A stretch of DNA of 64,000 bases. Origin: JBGMEA01 sp963674555 (lineage in GTDB: Bacteria > Bacillota > Clostridia > Eubacteriales > Anaerofustaceae). The notes beneath the pieces were generated by a model. That model was not told the origin of the DNA. It saw only the letters and a list, made by a program, of their open reading frames with translations, and ran no database searches. Location of the stretch: positions 1-64,000 of the forward strand of contig OY771429.1 in NCBI GenBank assembly GCA_963674555.1. The letters run 5' to 3'. This document shows positions 25,745 through 34,958 of this stretch, one piece after another; positions within the stretch are counted from its first letter, which is position 1; each line of letters starts with the position of its first letter. The position numbers were made by a program, and so were the translations under genes.

Positions 25745-26863
25745 ATGGAAACAAGACCGTATGTATCTTGGGAACTTATTGAAAATTTTATGACAGACGC
25801 ATTTGAAGCAGTCGGAGTGCCAAAAGATGATGCTAAAATTTGTGCTGATGTATTAATGGAAAGCGACAGACGCGGTATCGAAAGCCACGGTTGCAATCGT
25901 TTCAAATCTATCTACATCGATCGCATTCAAGCCGGTATACAAAAACCTGTTACCGAATTTGAGATATTAAAAGAAACGCCTACGACGGCTGTAGTGGATG
26001 GTCATGACGGAATGGGTATGATCGTTGGATACAAAGCTATGCAGATGGCAATAGCGAAAGCAAAAAAATACGGTATGGGTATGGTCGCCGCAAGGAATTC
26101 TACGCATTACGGTATAGCGGGTTATTATGCCACCATGGCGACTAAAGAAAACATGATCGGGATCACCGGCACAAACGCGCGCCCTTCGATCGCACCTACT
26201 TTCGGTGTTGAAAATATGCTTGGTACAAATCCGCTTACGATCGGACTGCCCACGGATGAAGAATTTCCGTTTGTATTGGACTGCGCAACAAGCATCACAC
26301 AAAGAGGGAAGATCGAATACTACGAACGAACAGGTAAAGAAACACCTGCGGGAATGGTGATCGGACGGGACGGAAAAGCAATGACTGACAGTGAACAGAT
26401 CTTAGTCGATTTGACACAAGGTAAAGCAGCGCTTGCTCCGCTAGGAGGGATCGGTGAAGAGTTGGGTGGATATAAAGGATATGGTTACGCAACTGTCGTT
26501 GAGATCTTGTCCGCAGCGCTACAAGCCGGAAATTATATGAAAATGCTAACAGGCATCGGTGAAAACAAAGAAAAAGTTCCGTATCATCTAGGTCACTTTT
26601 TCATCGTTATAGATACGGAAGCATTTATGGGTGCGGATTCCTTTAAGAAGACTGCCGGTAATATATTACGAGAACTTCGAGCCTCTGATTTAGCGGCAGG
26701 TGAAGATCGTATTTATACGGCAGGAGAAAAAGAGTACCTCATGTGGCAAGAACGCAAAGAAAAAGGTGTACCGATCGGTAAAGCTGTTCAAGATGAATTG
26801 ATCACTGTTAGAGATTCGCTCGGATTGTCGCACAAATTTCCGTTTGAAGAAATAACTATATAA
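25745..26863 (+). CDS. Malate/L-lactate dehydrogenase family (Ldh2) NAD(P)-dependent oxidoreductase
   Basis: The 372-residue protein matches the Ldh2/YlbC/MdhB family: ESDRRGIESHGCNRF at the N-terminus, VDGHDGMGMIVGYKAM, RNSTHYGIAGYY (catalytic His), GTNARPSIAPTFG, GTNPLTIGLP and a C-terminal LGGIGEELGGYKGYG. Members oxidise malate, L-lactate, ureidoglycolate or sulfolactate; the exact substrate cannot be read here. ATG 25745 has ATAGGAG 6 bases upstream. It lies 29 bases after the ABC-F gene and may share its transcript. Confidence 0.87.
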   Translation: METRPYVSWELIENFMTDAFEAVGVPKDDAKICADVLMESDRRGIESHGCNRFKSIYIDRIQAGIQKPVTEFEILKETPTTAVVDGHDGMGMIVGYKAMQMAIAKAKKYGMGMVAARNSTHYGIAGYYATMATKENMIGITGTNARPSIAPTFGVENMLGTNPLTIGLPTDEEFPFVLDCATSITQRGKIEYYERTGKETPAGMVIGRDGKAMTDSEQILVDLTQGKAALAPLGGIGEELGGYKGYGYATVVEILSAALQAGNYMKMLTGIGENKEKVPYHLGHFFIVIDTEAFMGADSFKKTAGNILRELRASDLAAGEDRIYTAGEKEYLMWQERKEKGVPIGKAVQDELITVRDSLGLSHKFPFEEITI

Positions 26864-26864
26864 T

Positions 26865-26892
26865 AAAAAAACGCCGAATTCGGCGTTTTTTT
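26865..26892. terminator. Bidirectional terminator between the Ldh2 gene and the DUF1858 gene
   Basis: A perfect palindrome with core AACGCCGAATTCGGCGTT is flanked by A and T runs on each side. It serves both converging transcripts. Confidence 0.9.
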
Positions 26893-26909
26893 GATTCTTT
26901 AATTCGGGA

Positions 26910-27101
26910 TTATGCAACAGCTTCGTTAAGAGCTGCCATCAATTGATCAAGATTCATGCCGTGTGCCATAGCACCTTGTTCGATGCTTTCATAGTGTGCT
27001 GAAGCACAACCCAAGCAACCCATGCCGAATTCTTGAAAAACTTTTATCGTTTGCGGATAGCCTTCTACGACATCCATAATACCCATATCTTTTGTTAACA
27101 T
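26910..27101 (-). CDS. DUF1858 domain protein
   Basis: The 63-residue protein is a small DUF1858 protein: MGIMDVVEGYPQTIKVFQEFGMGCLGCASAHYESIEQGA. The GMGCLGC pair of cysteines is the conserved family feature, seen in small hybrid-cluster-associated proteins of anaerobes. Function is not established, but a metal or Fe-S role is plausible. AAGGTGG lies before ATG 27101. It has its own promoter upstream. Confidence 0.85.
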   Translation of the reverse strand: MLTKDMGIMDVVEGYPQTIKVFQEFGMGCLGCASAHYESIEQGAMAHGMNLDQLMAALNEAVA

Positions 27102-27137
27102 TAATCATACCACCTTACAATGTATTTATACTCTAAT

Positions 27138-27165
27138 ATTATCGCATCTCAGTAGTATTTTGCAA
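27138..27165 (-). promoter_or_regulatory. Promoter of the DUF1858 gene
   Basis: On the minus strand TTGCAA (27160-27165), a 16-base spacer and GATAAT (27138-27143) lie about 37 bases before the DUF1858 start. Confidence 0.55.
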
Positions 27166-27208
27166 GGATTTTTTCTATTTTTCGATGATTTAATGTTTCT
27201 GTAATCAA

Positions 27209-28573
27209 CTACATGATGTCACTGGGTACCATTGCGGTATATTTTTCATAAGCCGCACGCATATAAGGGATAGCACGTTCATCTGCAGGGGGGTATTCTT
27301 TAATAAAGTTATCAAAAGATACAATATATTTCGATTTGAATTCAGGATATTGATCGGAGTATTTTTCGACTGTATCTTCAAATACATATGAAGTGGATTT
27401 TTGACCTGCATTGTCGTATTTACCGTTTTCTATGCAGTATTCTAAAACCGCGACATAATTATCGGCATTTATATCTTCGATATTCAATGTGTGTTTGTCG
27501 AAGTCGAACATATAATTGCCACCCGGAGCCATGATGTCGATCAATTCTTTTGCTTTATCGATACATTGTTGCTTTGTACCGTTTTTCAATAAAGTAAGAG
27601 GGTATAGTCCGCTGATAATGTGTTTATCACCGAGTTTGTCTTTATATTTTTGCGCATCGCCGTATTCAAACCACAACCTTGCGCCTGCGGGAAGGTCTTG
27701 CAAGTGATCGATAAATCGTGTCCAATCACCTTCGCAGAAGATATACATCCGTTGTCCCAGTTCTCCTGCTGTATGACAAAGTTTATAGAAAGTCGGCCAG
27801 TAGAATTTATCGAAGTCTTTATTGTTTAAGAAGACGCCCATGTGTGTAAATATTCTGCTTGAACCGAGTATATCTACATTTGGTGTCTTTTGTCTGTAGA
27901 TGCACCAAGGCATAAGTGCTTCCATTGCATCTAATACCTTTTGCGGATTTCGTTTGATATCAAGAACGATATTACTGAATCCTCTGTTGAAATCAGTTAG
28001 CACATCAAACGGCGGTGTTGTCATTCCGACAGAACCCGGAGGAGATTCAAAGAAACCGTATTTTTCACGTATATAATTGTTCGCTTGGGCAAAATAACCC
28101 ATCACTTCGCCCGAGGCGAGATATTGTCTGGTAAAATTGAAAGCCATTTCAGCAGGGGTTCCGCTGTAACCTTTATTGAGTCTAGGTGCGATTGTGTCGA
28201 TACTGAATTCATGCGGATTTCGGATATACGCATCATACTCGTCCGCGGAAAATCCCGATACTTCAGGATGTTGTATAAACCCTGATTTACTCATAACTAG
28301 ATTTCGACTTTGTGAAAACATAAGAGCGATCGGATTTCTTGCCCAAGAAAGCGCGAAGTTATCGCCTCTGGACACTTCCATCGCTTTTTCAGCGATCTCA
28401 ATGAGTAATTCTGTCGAATATTGGTACTGTGTCGTCAATAAGTCTTTACCCGAGTATTGGATCAAATACTCGACTCCCAATCCATCATTTACCGGAAAGC
28501 GGTCGGGGATGATGCCGGAAAAGACATCTTTGTACAATTTTGTCCTGTACGCCATTTTTTCTGTTGCGTTCAT
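27209..28573 (-). CDS. Uroporphyrinogen decarboxylase (URO-D) family protein, methyltransferase-like
   Basis: The 454-residue protein is far longer than heme-pathway HemE (about 350). It resembles the URO-D family proteins of anaerobes, related to MtaA/MtbA corrinoid methyltransferases. Visible features are FPVNDGLGVEYLIQYSG, SPPGSVGMTTPPFDVL, HTAGELGQRMYIFCEGDW and a C-terminal APGGNYMFDFDKHT, where the TIM-barrel active site ends. No heme genes are present around it. ATG 28573 is chosen because AAGGAGT precedes it; the open frame runs to 28606 without a site. The substrate is unknown; B12-dependent demethylation is a guess from family and from the B12 uptake genes at 52955-56326. Confidence 0.8.
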   Translation of the reverse strand: MNATEKMAYRTKLYKDVFSGIIPDRFPVNDGLGVEYLIQYSGKDLLTTQYQYSTELLIEIAEKAMEVSRGDNFALSWARNPIALMFSQSRNLVMSKSGFIQHPEVSGFSADEYDAYIRNPHEFSIDTIAPRLNKGYSGTPAEMAFNFTRQYLASGEVMGYFAQANNYIREKYGFFESPPGSVGMTTPPFDVLTDFNRGFSNIVLDIKRNPQKVLDAMEALMPWCIYRQKTPNVDILGSSRIFTHMGVFLNNKDFDKFYWPTFYKLCHTAGELGQRMYIFCEGDWTRFIDHLQDLPAGARLWFEYGDAQKYKDKLGDKHIISGLYPLTLLKNGTKQQCIDKAKELIDIMAPGGNYMFDFDKHTLNIEDINADNYVAVLEYCIENGKYDNAGQKSTSYVFEDTVEKYSDQYPEFKSKYIVSFDNFIKEYPPADERAIPYMRAAYEKYTAMVPSDIM

Positions 28574-28651
28574 ATTAACTCCTTTGTATAAATATTTTCG
28601 GATCAAACGCTGATCCGATCATGGATATTGATAAATAAATTGTATATACAA

Positions 28652-28680
28652 AGTATAATATAAATATAATTGAAGTGCAA
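28652..28680 (-). promoter_or_regulatory. Promoter of the URO-D family gene
   Basis: On the minus strand TTGCAC (28675-28680), a 17-base spacer and TATACT (28652-28657). The 46-base AT palindrome begins at the very next base upstream, so it lies where an operator or UP element would sit. Confidence 0.65.
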
Positions 28681-28728
28681 TATCTAATGATAAATAATTA
28701 TATACATATAATTATTTATCATTAGATA
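28681..28728. repeat. Perfect 23-bp AT-rich inverted repeat
   Basis: Two arms of 23 bases (28681-28703 and 28706-28728) are exact reverse complements separated by only two bases (AC). The core is TATCTAATGATAAATAATTA and its mirror. It lies 45 bases past the XpaC-like gene's stop and abuts the URO-D promoter. It could end the XpaC transcript, although there is no GC stem or T-run, or bind a protein. No flanking target duplication is visible. Confidence 0.85.
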
Positions 28729-28773
28729 ATATTTATAGATGTGTGATGGCTGTGGAAGTGTTTGTCTTATCAT

Positions 28774-29535
28774 TTACTTGGCATTATTATTTGTACTTGG
28801 AATGTTCAACTCCGCTTTATTTAATAGTCCGTCAATCGATAAAACGCGTTCCAAAGTTACGATTTCTGCTTCAATATCAAGAGATTCTTGCTTGAACAGC
28901 TCACCATTTAAACGCACAAATGCTCGTTTTGTATCTGAAATCGATTGGGCTATCTTATTTTTGATTGCTTCTATTTCAACTGTTTGCATATGCTTATCAT
29001 TAAGATCGATATACATATTTAGAAGTTTTAAAGTCAAGGGTAAATATATATTACTGAATTTGCGGATTTGTTCCTCAATTATTTTTTCATTTGCAGCGGC
29101 TTCAAAGATATCTCGTATACACGCGTTCATGGTATGTAAATCATTTGTGATATTTTCATTCTTTATAAACGCATTAGCTTTTTCTATTTCCATAGCGAAA
29201 TTATCACCGATAATTCGTATATTTAATGCAGGATTAATATCTTCATTAAGTATTTGGTTGTGGGCGGTAAGTTGATCATTAAATTGCTCTTTAGAATGAT
29301 CCTTTATTTTAGACTCCTGTAATGCTTTTCGTGATAAATACCTAAAAACAAGGGCTAAGAATGCATATAGAAAAATCGCAAAACCCATTTCATTAAACGA
29401 AAAATAACTGGAAAACATACTTATTGCCATTGTTCCACTGCCGACCCAACAAAAAATTGAGATGTAATTAAAAATTTTATATCTCTTATATGCCTTTTCA
29501 CCGGGTGATAGAATTGCCTTTTTAGGTTTTCTCAT
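28774..29535 (-). CDS. XpaC-like (5-bromo-4-chloroindolyl phosphate hydrolysis family) membrane protein
   Basis: The 253-residue protein has two N-terminal membrane segments (IFNYISIFCWVGSGTMAIS and FAIFLYAFLALVF). A long helical cytoplasmic part follows, with the family block YLPLTLKLLNMYIDLNDKH ... AIKNKIAQSISDTKRAFVRLNGELF near the C-terminus. XpaC relatives sit with TelA-type tellurite/toxic-anion proteins in other Firmicutes; no telA is next to this copy. The enzymatic name comes from an old screening phenotype, and the real role is unknown. AGAGGG precedes ATG 29535. Local AT content is higher than in nearby genes. Confidence 0.72.
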   Translation of the reverse strand: MRKPKKAILSPGEKAYKRYKIFNYISIFCWVGSGTMAISMFSSYFSFNEMGFAIFLYAFLALVFRYLSRKALQESKIKDHSKEQFNDQLTAHNQILNEDINPALNIRIIGDNFAMEIEKANAFIKNENITNDLHTMNACIRDIFEAAANEKIIEEQIRKFSNIYLPLTLKLLNMYIDLNDKHMQTVEIEAIKNKIAQSISDTKRAFVRLNGELFKQESLDIEAEIVTLERVLSIDGLLNKAELNIPSTNNNAK

Positions 29536-29680
29536 GATATCCCTCTAATTCTTAAATTAAATTTTTCAACTGATCATTATCGATATAGATTAGAATTTGT
29601 CCCAAATATTATACCATAAATGAAATCTTATTTACTGAATATTGTAAACAAATCACTTACTATGCAGATAGTACGCATAA

Positions 29681-29714
29681 TCAAAAAGGCAGTTCAAATG
29701 AACTGCCTTTTTGA
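29681..29714. terminator. Terminator after hydF
   Basis: A perfect 15-base inverted repeat (TCAAAAAGGCAGTTC, loop AAAT, then its complement) has T and A runs inside the arms. It lies 9 bases past the hydF stop and closes the hydrogenase maturation operon. Confidence 0.85.
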
Positions 29715-29722
29715 TCTCTACT

Positions 29723-30976
29723 TTATACATATGCGGGTAATTCTTCTTCCAAAGCCAGCTTTGCAGCCGGGAAAGGTTCCACTGCGCGCGGCAGAATGCC
29801 TTGTACATAGGCGATCAACATACCGTAATTGGTTATTGAAATACCTTGCTCACGTGCTTTGTTGATGCGGTATTGCATTTCTTTTCTGTTTAACATGCAT
29901 GCTCCGCAGTGAACGATCAGTTGAAATTCATTGATATCTTTCGGATAAGACGCGCCCGAAGCCCATTCGAATTGGATGTCCACACAAGCCAGTTGTCGTA
30001 TCCATCTCGGTATTTTTACTTTTCCGATGTCATCTGCCTGTCTGTGATGGGTGCAACCTTCAACGATCAATACTTTGTCTCCGTCTTTTAATTGCTCTAT
30101 CTTGCGAAGTCCTCGAACCATCTCTGCGAGGTCTGATTTTTGTCGAGCAAACAATATTGAAAATGATGTCATAGGGATGTTTTTTGGCGTATCCGCAGAT
30201 ACTTTTAAAAAGGCTTGTGAGTCTGTTATAACAATAGCGGGAGGTTCCGCTAATCTTTCAAAAGTTCGCTTTAATTCGTGTTCTTTTGTGATAAGCGCCA
30301 TTGCGTCGATCTCGATAATGTCTCGAATGGTTTGCTGTTGCGGTAGGATCAATCTTCCTTTCGGTGCGGCTTTATCGATCGGTGTGACCAAAACAGCGAT
30401 CTCTCCAGAATGCACCAAATCTCCGACAAGTGCGGGTTCGATATCTTCATAGTTTGAGTTGTCGATGATGATTTTTTTAACAGCATCGATGCCGAAACCT
30501 GTTGTAGCACTTGCACATAGAAGCGGAATCTTGATCAATTGTTTTAATTTATCCAGTTCTTCATCTGTGAAAGTATGTCGGTCACATTTATTCAAAATGC
30601 AAACACTTGGTATCTCGCGTTGTCTGAGCTCATCGACCAGATCGATCTCAAAGTCTGTAAGACCTTCTTCTGCATCAACGACGACTACTGCAAGATTACA
30701 TTTGCGCAGTACTTCGTATGTCTTTTCTATACGTAATTGTCCGAGTTCTCCTGTGTCGTCAAGTCCTGCTGTATCGATAAACACGACTGGACCGATCGGA
30801 AGCAGTTCCATTGTTTTGTATACAGGGTCTGTCGTAGTGCCGGCGACATCCGATGTGACAGCGATCGATTGTCCGGTCAATGCGTTGATTAAAGAGGACT
30901 TTCCGGCGTTTCTTCTTCCGAAAAGACCGATCGTAAATCGATTGGCAATCGGTGTTGCGTTCATATCATTATTCAT
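29723..30976 (-). CDS. hydF: [FeFe] hydrogenase H-cluster maturation GTPase HydF
   Basis: The 417-residue protein has an N-terminal GTPase domain (GRRNAGKSSLINAL, DVAGTTTDPV, DTAGLDD, NKCD). The C-terminal Fe-S cluster domain follows with the HydF pattern C-x-H (GCTHHRQ) and, about 50 residues on, HCGACML. HydF is the scaffold on which the 2Fe subcluster is built before delivery to HydA. AAAGGATAG lies before ATG 30976. It is the last gene of the maturation operon, followed by a strong terminator. Confidence 0.95.
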   Translation of the reverse strand: MNNDMNATPIANRFTIGLFGRRNAGKSSLINALTGQSIAVTSDVAGTTTDPVYKTMELLPIGPVVFIDTAGLDDTGELGQLRIEKTYEVLRKCNLAVVVVDAEEGLTDFEIDLVDELRQREIPSVCILNKCDRHTFTDEELDKLKQLIKIPLLCASATTGFGIDAVKKIIIDNSNYEDIEPALVGDLVHSGEIAVLVTPIDKAAPKGRLILPQQQTIRDIIEIDAMALITKEHELKRTFERLAEPPAIVITDSQAFLKVSADTPKNIPMTSFSILFARQKSDLAEMVRGLRKIEQLKDGDKVLIVEGCTHHRQADDIGKVKIPRWIRQLACVDIQFEWASGASYPKDINEFQLIVHCGACMLNRKEMQYRINKAREQGISITNYGMLIAYVQGILPRAVEPFPAAKLALEEELPAYV

Positions 30977-31018
30977 AATCTATCCTTTATCTGTAAATTA
31001 TATTTGATGTTGTCCTAA

Positions 31019-32401
31019 TTAAGACTGCGGCGCGGTCAAACGTTGCGGTTGCAATATTTCATCTAACTTATCCGGATCGAGCAGTTCTTGTTCTTCAATG
31101 ACTTCCCGAACTGTTTTTCCCGTCTCTTTGCAAAGTTGTGCTATTTCAGATGCTTTATCGTATCCGATATATTTGGTTAACGCAGGTATCAATGTGTAAC
31201 CTTCATTGACCAAATCATTGCAACGCTCTTTGTTGGCTGTAATCCCTTTAATACACTTGTGGATCAACAGATCTAACGAGTGGTTTAACAGATCAAGCAT
31301 TTCAAAAATATTTTTAGCGATAAGCGGCAAAAATGCATTCAGTTCCAGTTGTCCTGCTTGTGCTGCCAAAGTGATTGCCATATCGTTTGCCATCACCTGG
31401 AAAGCCACTTGATTGACCATTTCGAGTATAACCGGATTAACTTTTCCGGGCATTATCGTTGATCCCGCTTGAACCGCAGGTAAGTTGATCTCATTCAATC
31501 CAGCCATCGGACCAGAAGCCAATAATCTTAAGTCATTAGCTATTTTGGATAAATTCACTGCCGCTGTTTTCAGCAATCCAGAAACTTCAGTAAACACATC
31601 GCAGTTTTGCGTCGGATCCATCATATATTCCGCTCGCGCCAGTCCGATACCCGTCAGAGAACGGACTTCTTCGATCATTGTAAAAATATAGGCTTTCGGC
31701 GCATTCAATCCCGTGCCGACGGCTGTGCCGCCGATATTCACTTGACGCAGACGCTCTTCGCTTTTATATAAACGCCATCGATCTCTCGAAATGCTTTGTG
31801 CCCATGCACCGAACTCTTGACCCAACATGATCGGTACAGCGTCTTGTAATTGTGTGCGTCCGACTTTTAATACATTTGAGAATTCTTCTTCTTTTTCTTG
31901 CAAAGCTGTTTGCAACTCTGCGAATCTTTCGGTCAGAGGTTTTAATAGTTGTATGCAAGCGATCCGCAAAGCGGTAGGGAAGACGTCGTTTGTGGATTGA
32001 TGCAGATTTACATGATCCAACGGATGTATTAAAGAGTAATCTCCCTTAGTACCGTTTAGTAATTCTATCGCTCGATTGGCGATCACTTCGTTCGCATTCA
32101 TATTTGTCGAAGTACCCGCGCCGCCTTGCATACAGTCCACAACAAATTGATCTTGGAACCTGCCCAACAATATTTCGTCACATGCGGTTATGATTGCTTC
32201 TGCTATTGACGGTTCAAGCGCTCCTATTTTTTTATTCGTGATCGCCGCAGCTTTTTTTACAGTCACAAGCGCATGGATAAACATCGGATGCATCGTTTGA
32301 CCGCTTACGGCAAAATTATCTTTTGCGCGTGCAGTATGGATTCCGTAATATATATCATCGTCCAACTGCACACTACCGAGCATGTCATGTTCTGTTCGCA
32401 T
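31019..32401 (-). CDS. aspA: Aspartate ammonia-lyase
   Basis: The 460-residue protein matches aspartase/fumarase class II: AGTSTNMNANEVIANRA near residue 96, VKVGRTQLQDAVPI-type segment KVGRTQLQDAV near 184 and the signature GSTIMPGKVNPVI near 315. It converts aspartate to fumarate and ammonia. It overlaps hydE by 17 bases and is followed by hydF, an arrangement seen in other anaerobes, so it is part of the maturation operon. Why aspartase travels with these genes is not known to me. The N-terminus MRTEHDMLGS is full length. Confidence 0.93.
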   Translation of the reverse strand: MRTEHDMLGSVQLDDDIYYGIHTARAKDNFAVSGQTMHPMFIHALVTVKKAAAITNKKIGALEPSIAEAIITACDEILLGRFQDQFVVDCMQGGAGTSTNMNANEVIANRAIELLNGTKGDYSLIHPLDHVNLHQSTNDVFPTALRIACIQLLKPLTERFAELQTALQEKEEEFSNVLKVGRTQLQDAVPIMLGQEFGAWAQSISRDRWRLYKSEERLRQVNIGGTAVGTGLNAPKAYIFTMIEEVRSLTGIGLARAEYMMDPTQNCDVFTEVSGLLKTAAVNLSKIANDLRLLASGPMAGLNEINLPAVQAGSTIMPGKVNPVILEMVNQVAFQVMANDMAITLAAQAGQLELNAFLPLIAKNIFEMLDLLNHSLDLLIHKCIKGITANKERCNDLVNEGYTLIPALTKYIGYDKASEIAQLCKETGKTVREVIEEQELLDPDKLDEILQPQRLTAPQS

Positions 32402-33482
32402 AATGTTTACTCTCTTTTTGGCGATCTATATGGTCTCCTCTTGAGAAATCAGGTGTATAACCCGCAGAGCGTATTCGATTTGACAAACAGCTCAAACATT
32501 CCGCGGCTTCTTCACCGGTACATATTTTATTGTCATACAGAGAATAGTCTTCTCGGTATTGTACGGGCGAAAGATTCGGCATCACGACATTCGCGCCTGC
32601 CTTAAAAGCTTTCTCACGACCCAACGGATCGATAGTACCCAAAGCTGTTGTTGCGGGAAGCAATACTTTCGGTAATAGGATCCGTATCAAGGAAAGCATG
32701 ATCAATGTCTTTTCCGATGTCGGGGTTGGCAATCCTGAGAAAACGGTGTCTTTATGCGGTATAAACGGACCGATACCGATCATATGCGGTTGTAATTCTC
32801 TTAAAAAGATTAGATCTTCCGCTAAAGAGCCGTATGTTTGAAACGGGGATTCAAGCATAAAGCCCGAACCCACTTGATATCCGATATCCTTCAAGTCACG
32901 TAAACACTGCTTGCGTGTTTCCAAACTCAGTTCAGACGGATGGAGTTTATCGTAATGCGCTTCATTTGCTGTCTCATGTCTTAATAAGTAACGGTCGGCT
33001 CCCGCATCGAATAAACGTTTATAAGACTCGTAACTTCTTTCTCCGACTGAAAGGGTAATAGCGCAATCGGGATATCGCTGTTTTATTTCACTTACGATAT
33101 CGCTTAATCTTTCGTCTGTAAAATAGGGGTCTTCGCCGCTTTGCATTACAAAAGTACGAAAACCGAGATCATATCCGTTTTGGCAACATTCCAGTATTTC
33201 TTCTTTGGACATACGGTATCGATGAACATTTCTGTTATCCTTCTGGATGCCGCAATACAGACAATTGTTGCTACAATAATTACTGAATTCGATCAATCCG
33301 CGAAAGTAGATATGATCCTCATAAAAATGATTTTGCAAAGCAGTCGCATATGAAGTCAATTCTTCTATATCTTTTGCGGAAGCTTCTTCGAAGAAATAGC
33401 GAATGAGATTTGTTAATTCAGATTTATTTAAAGCGTTGAGCCTATCTGAATATGCAAAAGCTTCTTTAACTTTAATATCCAT
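32385..33482 (-). CDS. hydE: [FeFe] hydrogenase H-cluster radical SAM maturase HydE
   Basis: The 365-residue radical SAM protein has its cluster motif in EFSNYCSNNCLYCGIQ (near residue 62-72), then QSGEDPY and the long TIM barrel typical of HydE and BioB relatives, ending GYTPDFSRGDHIDR. HydE helps make the dithiomethylamine-bridged 2Fe subcluster from a synthon supplied by HydG. It lies 8 bases after hydG. The 3' end overlaps aspA by 17 bases, which suggests coupled translation. Confidence 0.95.
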   Translation of the reverse strand: MDIKVKEAFAYSDRLNALNKSELTNLIRYFFEEASAKDIEELTSYATALQNHFYEDHIYFRGLIEFSNYCSNNCLYCGIQKDNRNVHRYRMSKEEILECCQNGYDLGFRTFVMQSGEDPYFTDERLSDIVSEIKQRYPDCAITLSVGERSYESYKRLFDAGADRYLLRHETANEAHYDKLHPSELSLETRKQCLRDLKDIGYQVGSGFMLESPFQTYGSLAEDLIFLRELQPHMIGIGPFIPHKDTVFSGLPTPTSEKTLIMLSLIRILLPKVLLPATTALGTIDPLGREKAFKAGANVVMPNLSPVQYREDYSLYDNKICTGEEAAECLSCLSNRIRSAGYTPDFSRGDHIDRQKESKHYANRT

Positions 33483-33490
33483 AATTTCAC

Positions 33491-34942
33491 CTATAGGCGT
33501 AAATCACGCACGCCGTTTTCGATCTTTTCAAGGTTCTCGATGATGGTATCATACATCGGGTCGTCTTTGAATTGATCGATGTGGTCTTGCAAGATTTTAT
33601 TGCCTTTTTCACGTGTTTCTTCCGAAGCATAGTCAAGTAGATATTCTTTGAATGTAAAGATCGCATTTGGGATACAGAAGTTGTGTACGAATTTTGTTTT
33701 AGCTACTTTCATGAAATGTTCGCCTGTACGTTCTGCTCTGTAGCAAGCTGTACAGAAAGAGGGGATAAGATCCATCTTGCATATTTCGTGAACGACATGA
33801 TCCAACGAACTTGCGTCACCGATAGAGAATTGTTCTTTATCGGGCAGAGTATTCGCTTCTTGAGATTGTGCATATGCACCCACACCGATACGCGTTCCGG
33901 CGTCGATTTGAGATACACCCAATGGAATTACTTCTTTACGCATTTCAAATGATTCGCGTGCTGTACAAATAAGTCCCGTGTACGGTACCGATAAACGTAA
34001 TATAGCAACAAGTTTTTTAAAGTCTTCATCACTGACTTCGTATTTCGGATGTTCCGAGAACGGGGTTCCCGTAGCTGGTGTGATTCGTGGGAAAGATATC
34101 GTATGCGGTCCTACACCGTTAAATTTTTCCTCTAAGTGGATCGTATGATATAAAAGCCCCATGACTTCAAAGCGCCAGTCATATAATCCGAACAGTACAC
34201 CTAAACCATTATCATCGACTCCGGCTTCTTGTGCTCTATCCATTGAGTACAATCTCCAACGGTAATTTCCTTTGATCGTGCCTTTCGGATGCATTCTTCT
34301 GTAAGTGTCGTGGTGATAGGTTTCTTGGAATACTTGGAAAGTTCCGATTCCGACTTCTTTTAATTTTTTTAGTTCTTCCACGGTCAACGGTGCGCAATTG
34401 ATATTCGCTCTGCGGATCTCACCGTGTTCTGTTTTGACAGAATAAACTTTCTTTACCGTATCGCACAAGAAATCGATTTCGGTATTGGGTGATTCACCGT
34501 ATACCAATACGATCCTTTTTTGCCCTTCTTCTATCATCACGCGAGCTTCTGCAGCAACTTCGTCTAATGATAATGTTTTGCGGTGCATTTCGGTATTACT
34601 GCTTCTGAAACCGCAGTATACGCAATTGTTCGCACATTCGTCGCTTACATACAAGGGCGCGAAGAAAACGATACGGTCTCCGTAAACTTCCTCTTTTAGT
34701 TTATGCGCGACAGCGTACATTTCTTGTATCAACTCTTCGTCTTTGTTCTGAATGAGTATCGCAGTTTCTTCAGGTTCAAGTCGGATACATTGCTCAGCCT
34801 TTTTCAGTACACGTCTGACATCTTCTTTTGAGGGATTTTCCCATTTGTTTAATTGTGCCCAAATTTTATCATCATCGATAAAGTCGTGCTCAAGATTGTC
34901 ATATTGTTCAAATTCTGTTTCATATTTTTCAAGAAAATTCAT
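33491..34942 (-). CDS. hydG: [FeFe] hydrogenase H-cluster radical SAM maturase HydG
   Basis: The 483-residue protein is a ThiH-like tyrosine lyase: cluster motif CANNCVYCGFRSSN near residue 93. The C-terminal second cluster motif is visible as FCTACYRAERTGEHFM. HydG cleaves tyrosine to give CO and cyanide bound to iron, the precursor of the H-cluster 2Fe unit. Length and both cluster motifs are normal. It is the second gene of the operon, after the small TM1266-like gene. AGGAAG precedes ATG 34942. Confidence 0.96.
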   Translation of the reverse strand: MNFLEKYETEFEQYDNLEHDFIDDDKIWAQLNKWENPSKEDVRRVLKKAEQCIRLEPEETAILIQNKDEELIQEMYAVAHKLKEEVYGDRIVFFAPLYVSDECANNCVYCGFRSSNTEMHRKTLSLDEVAAEARVMIEEGQKRIVLVYGESPNTEIDFLCDTVKKVYSVKTEHGEIRRANINCAPLTVEELKKLKEVGIGTFQVFQETYHHDTYRRMHPKGTIKGNYRWRLYSMDRAQEAGVDDNGLGVLFGLYDWRFEVMGLLYHTIHLEEKFNGVGPHTISFPRITPATGTPFSEHPKYEVSDEDFKKLVAILRLSVPYTGLICTARESFEMRKEVIPLGVSQIDAGTRIGVGAYAQSQEANTLPDKEQFSIGDASSLDHVVHEICKMDLIPSFCTACYRAERTGEHFMKVAKTKFVHNFCIPNAIFTFKEYLLDYASEETREKGNKILQDHIDQFKDDPMYDTIIENLEKIENGVRDLRL

Positions 34943-34958
34943 TATAATACTTCCTTTA

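Noticed and set aside
28739..29275. 178-residue plus-strand protein
   Set aside because: It is antisense to the XpaC-like gene, has no family features and no ribosome binding site.
30459..31007. 182-residue plus-strand protein
   Set aside because: It lies entirely opposite hydF and looks like a shadow frame of the GTPase domain.
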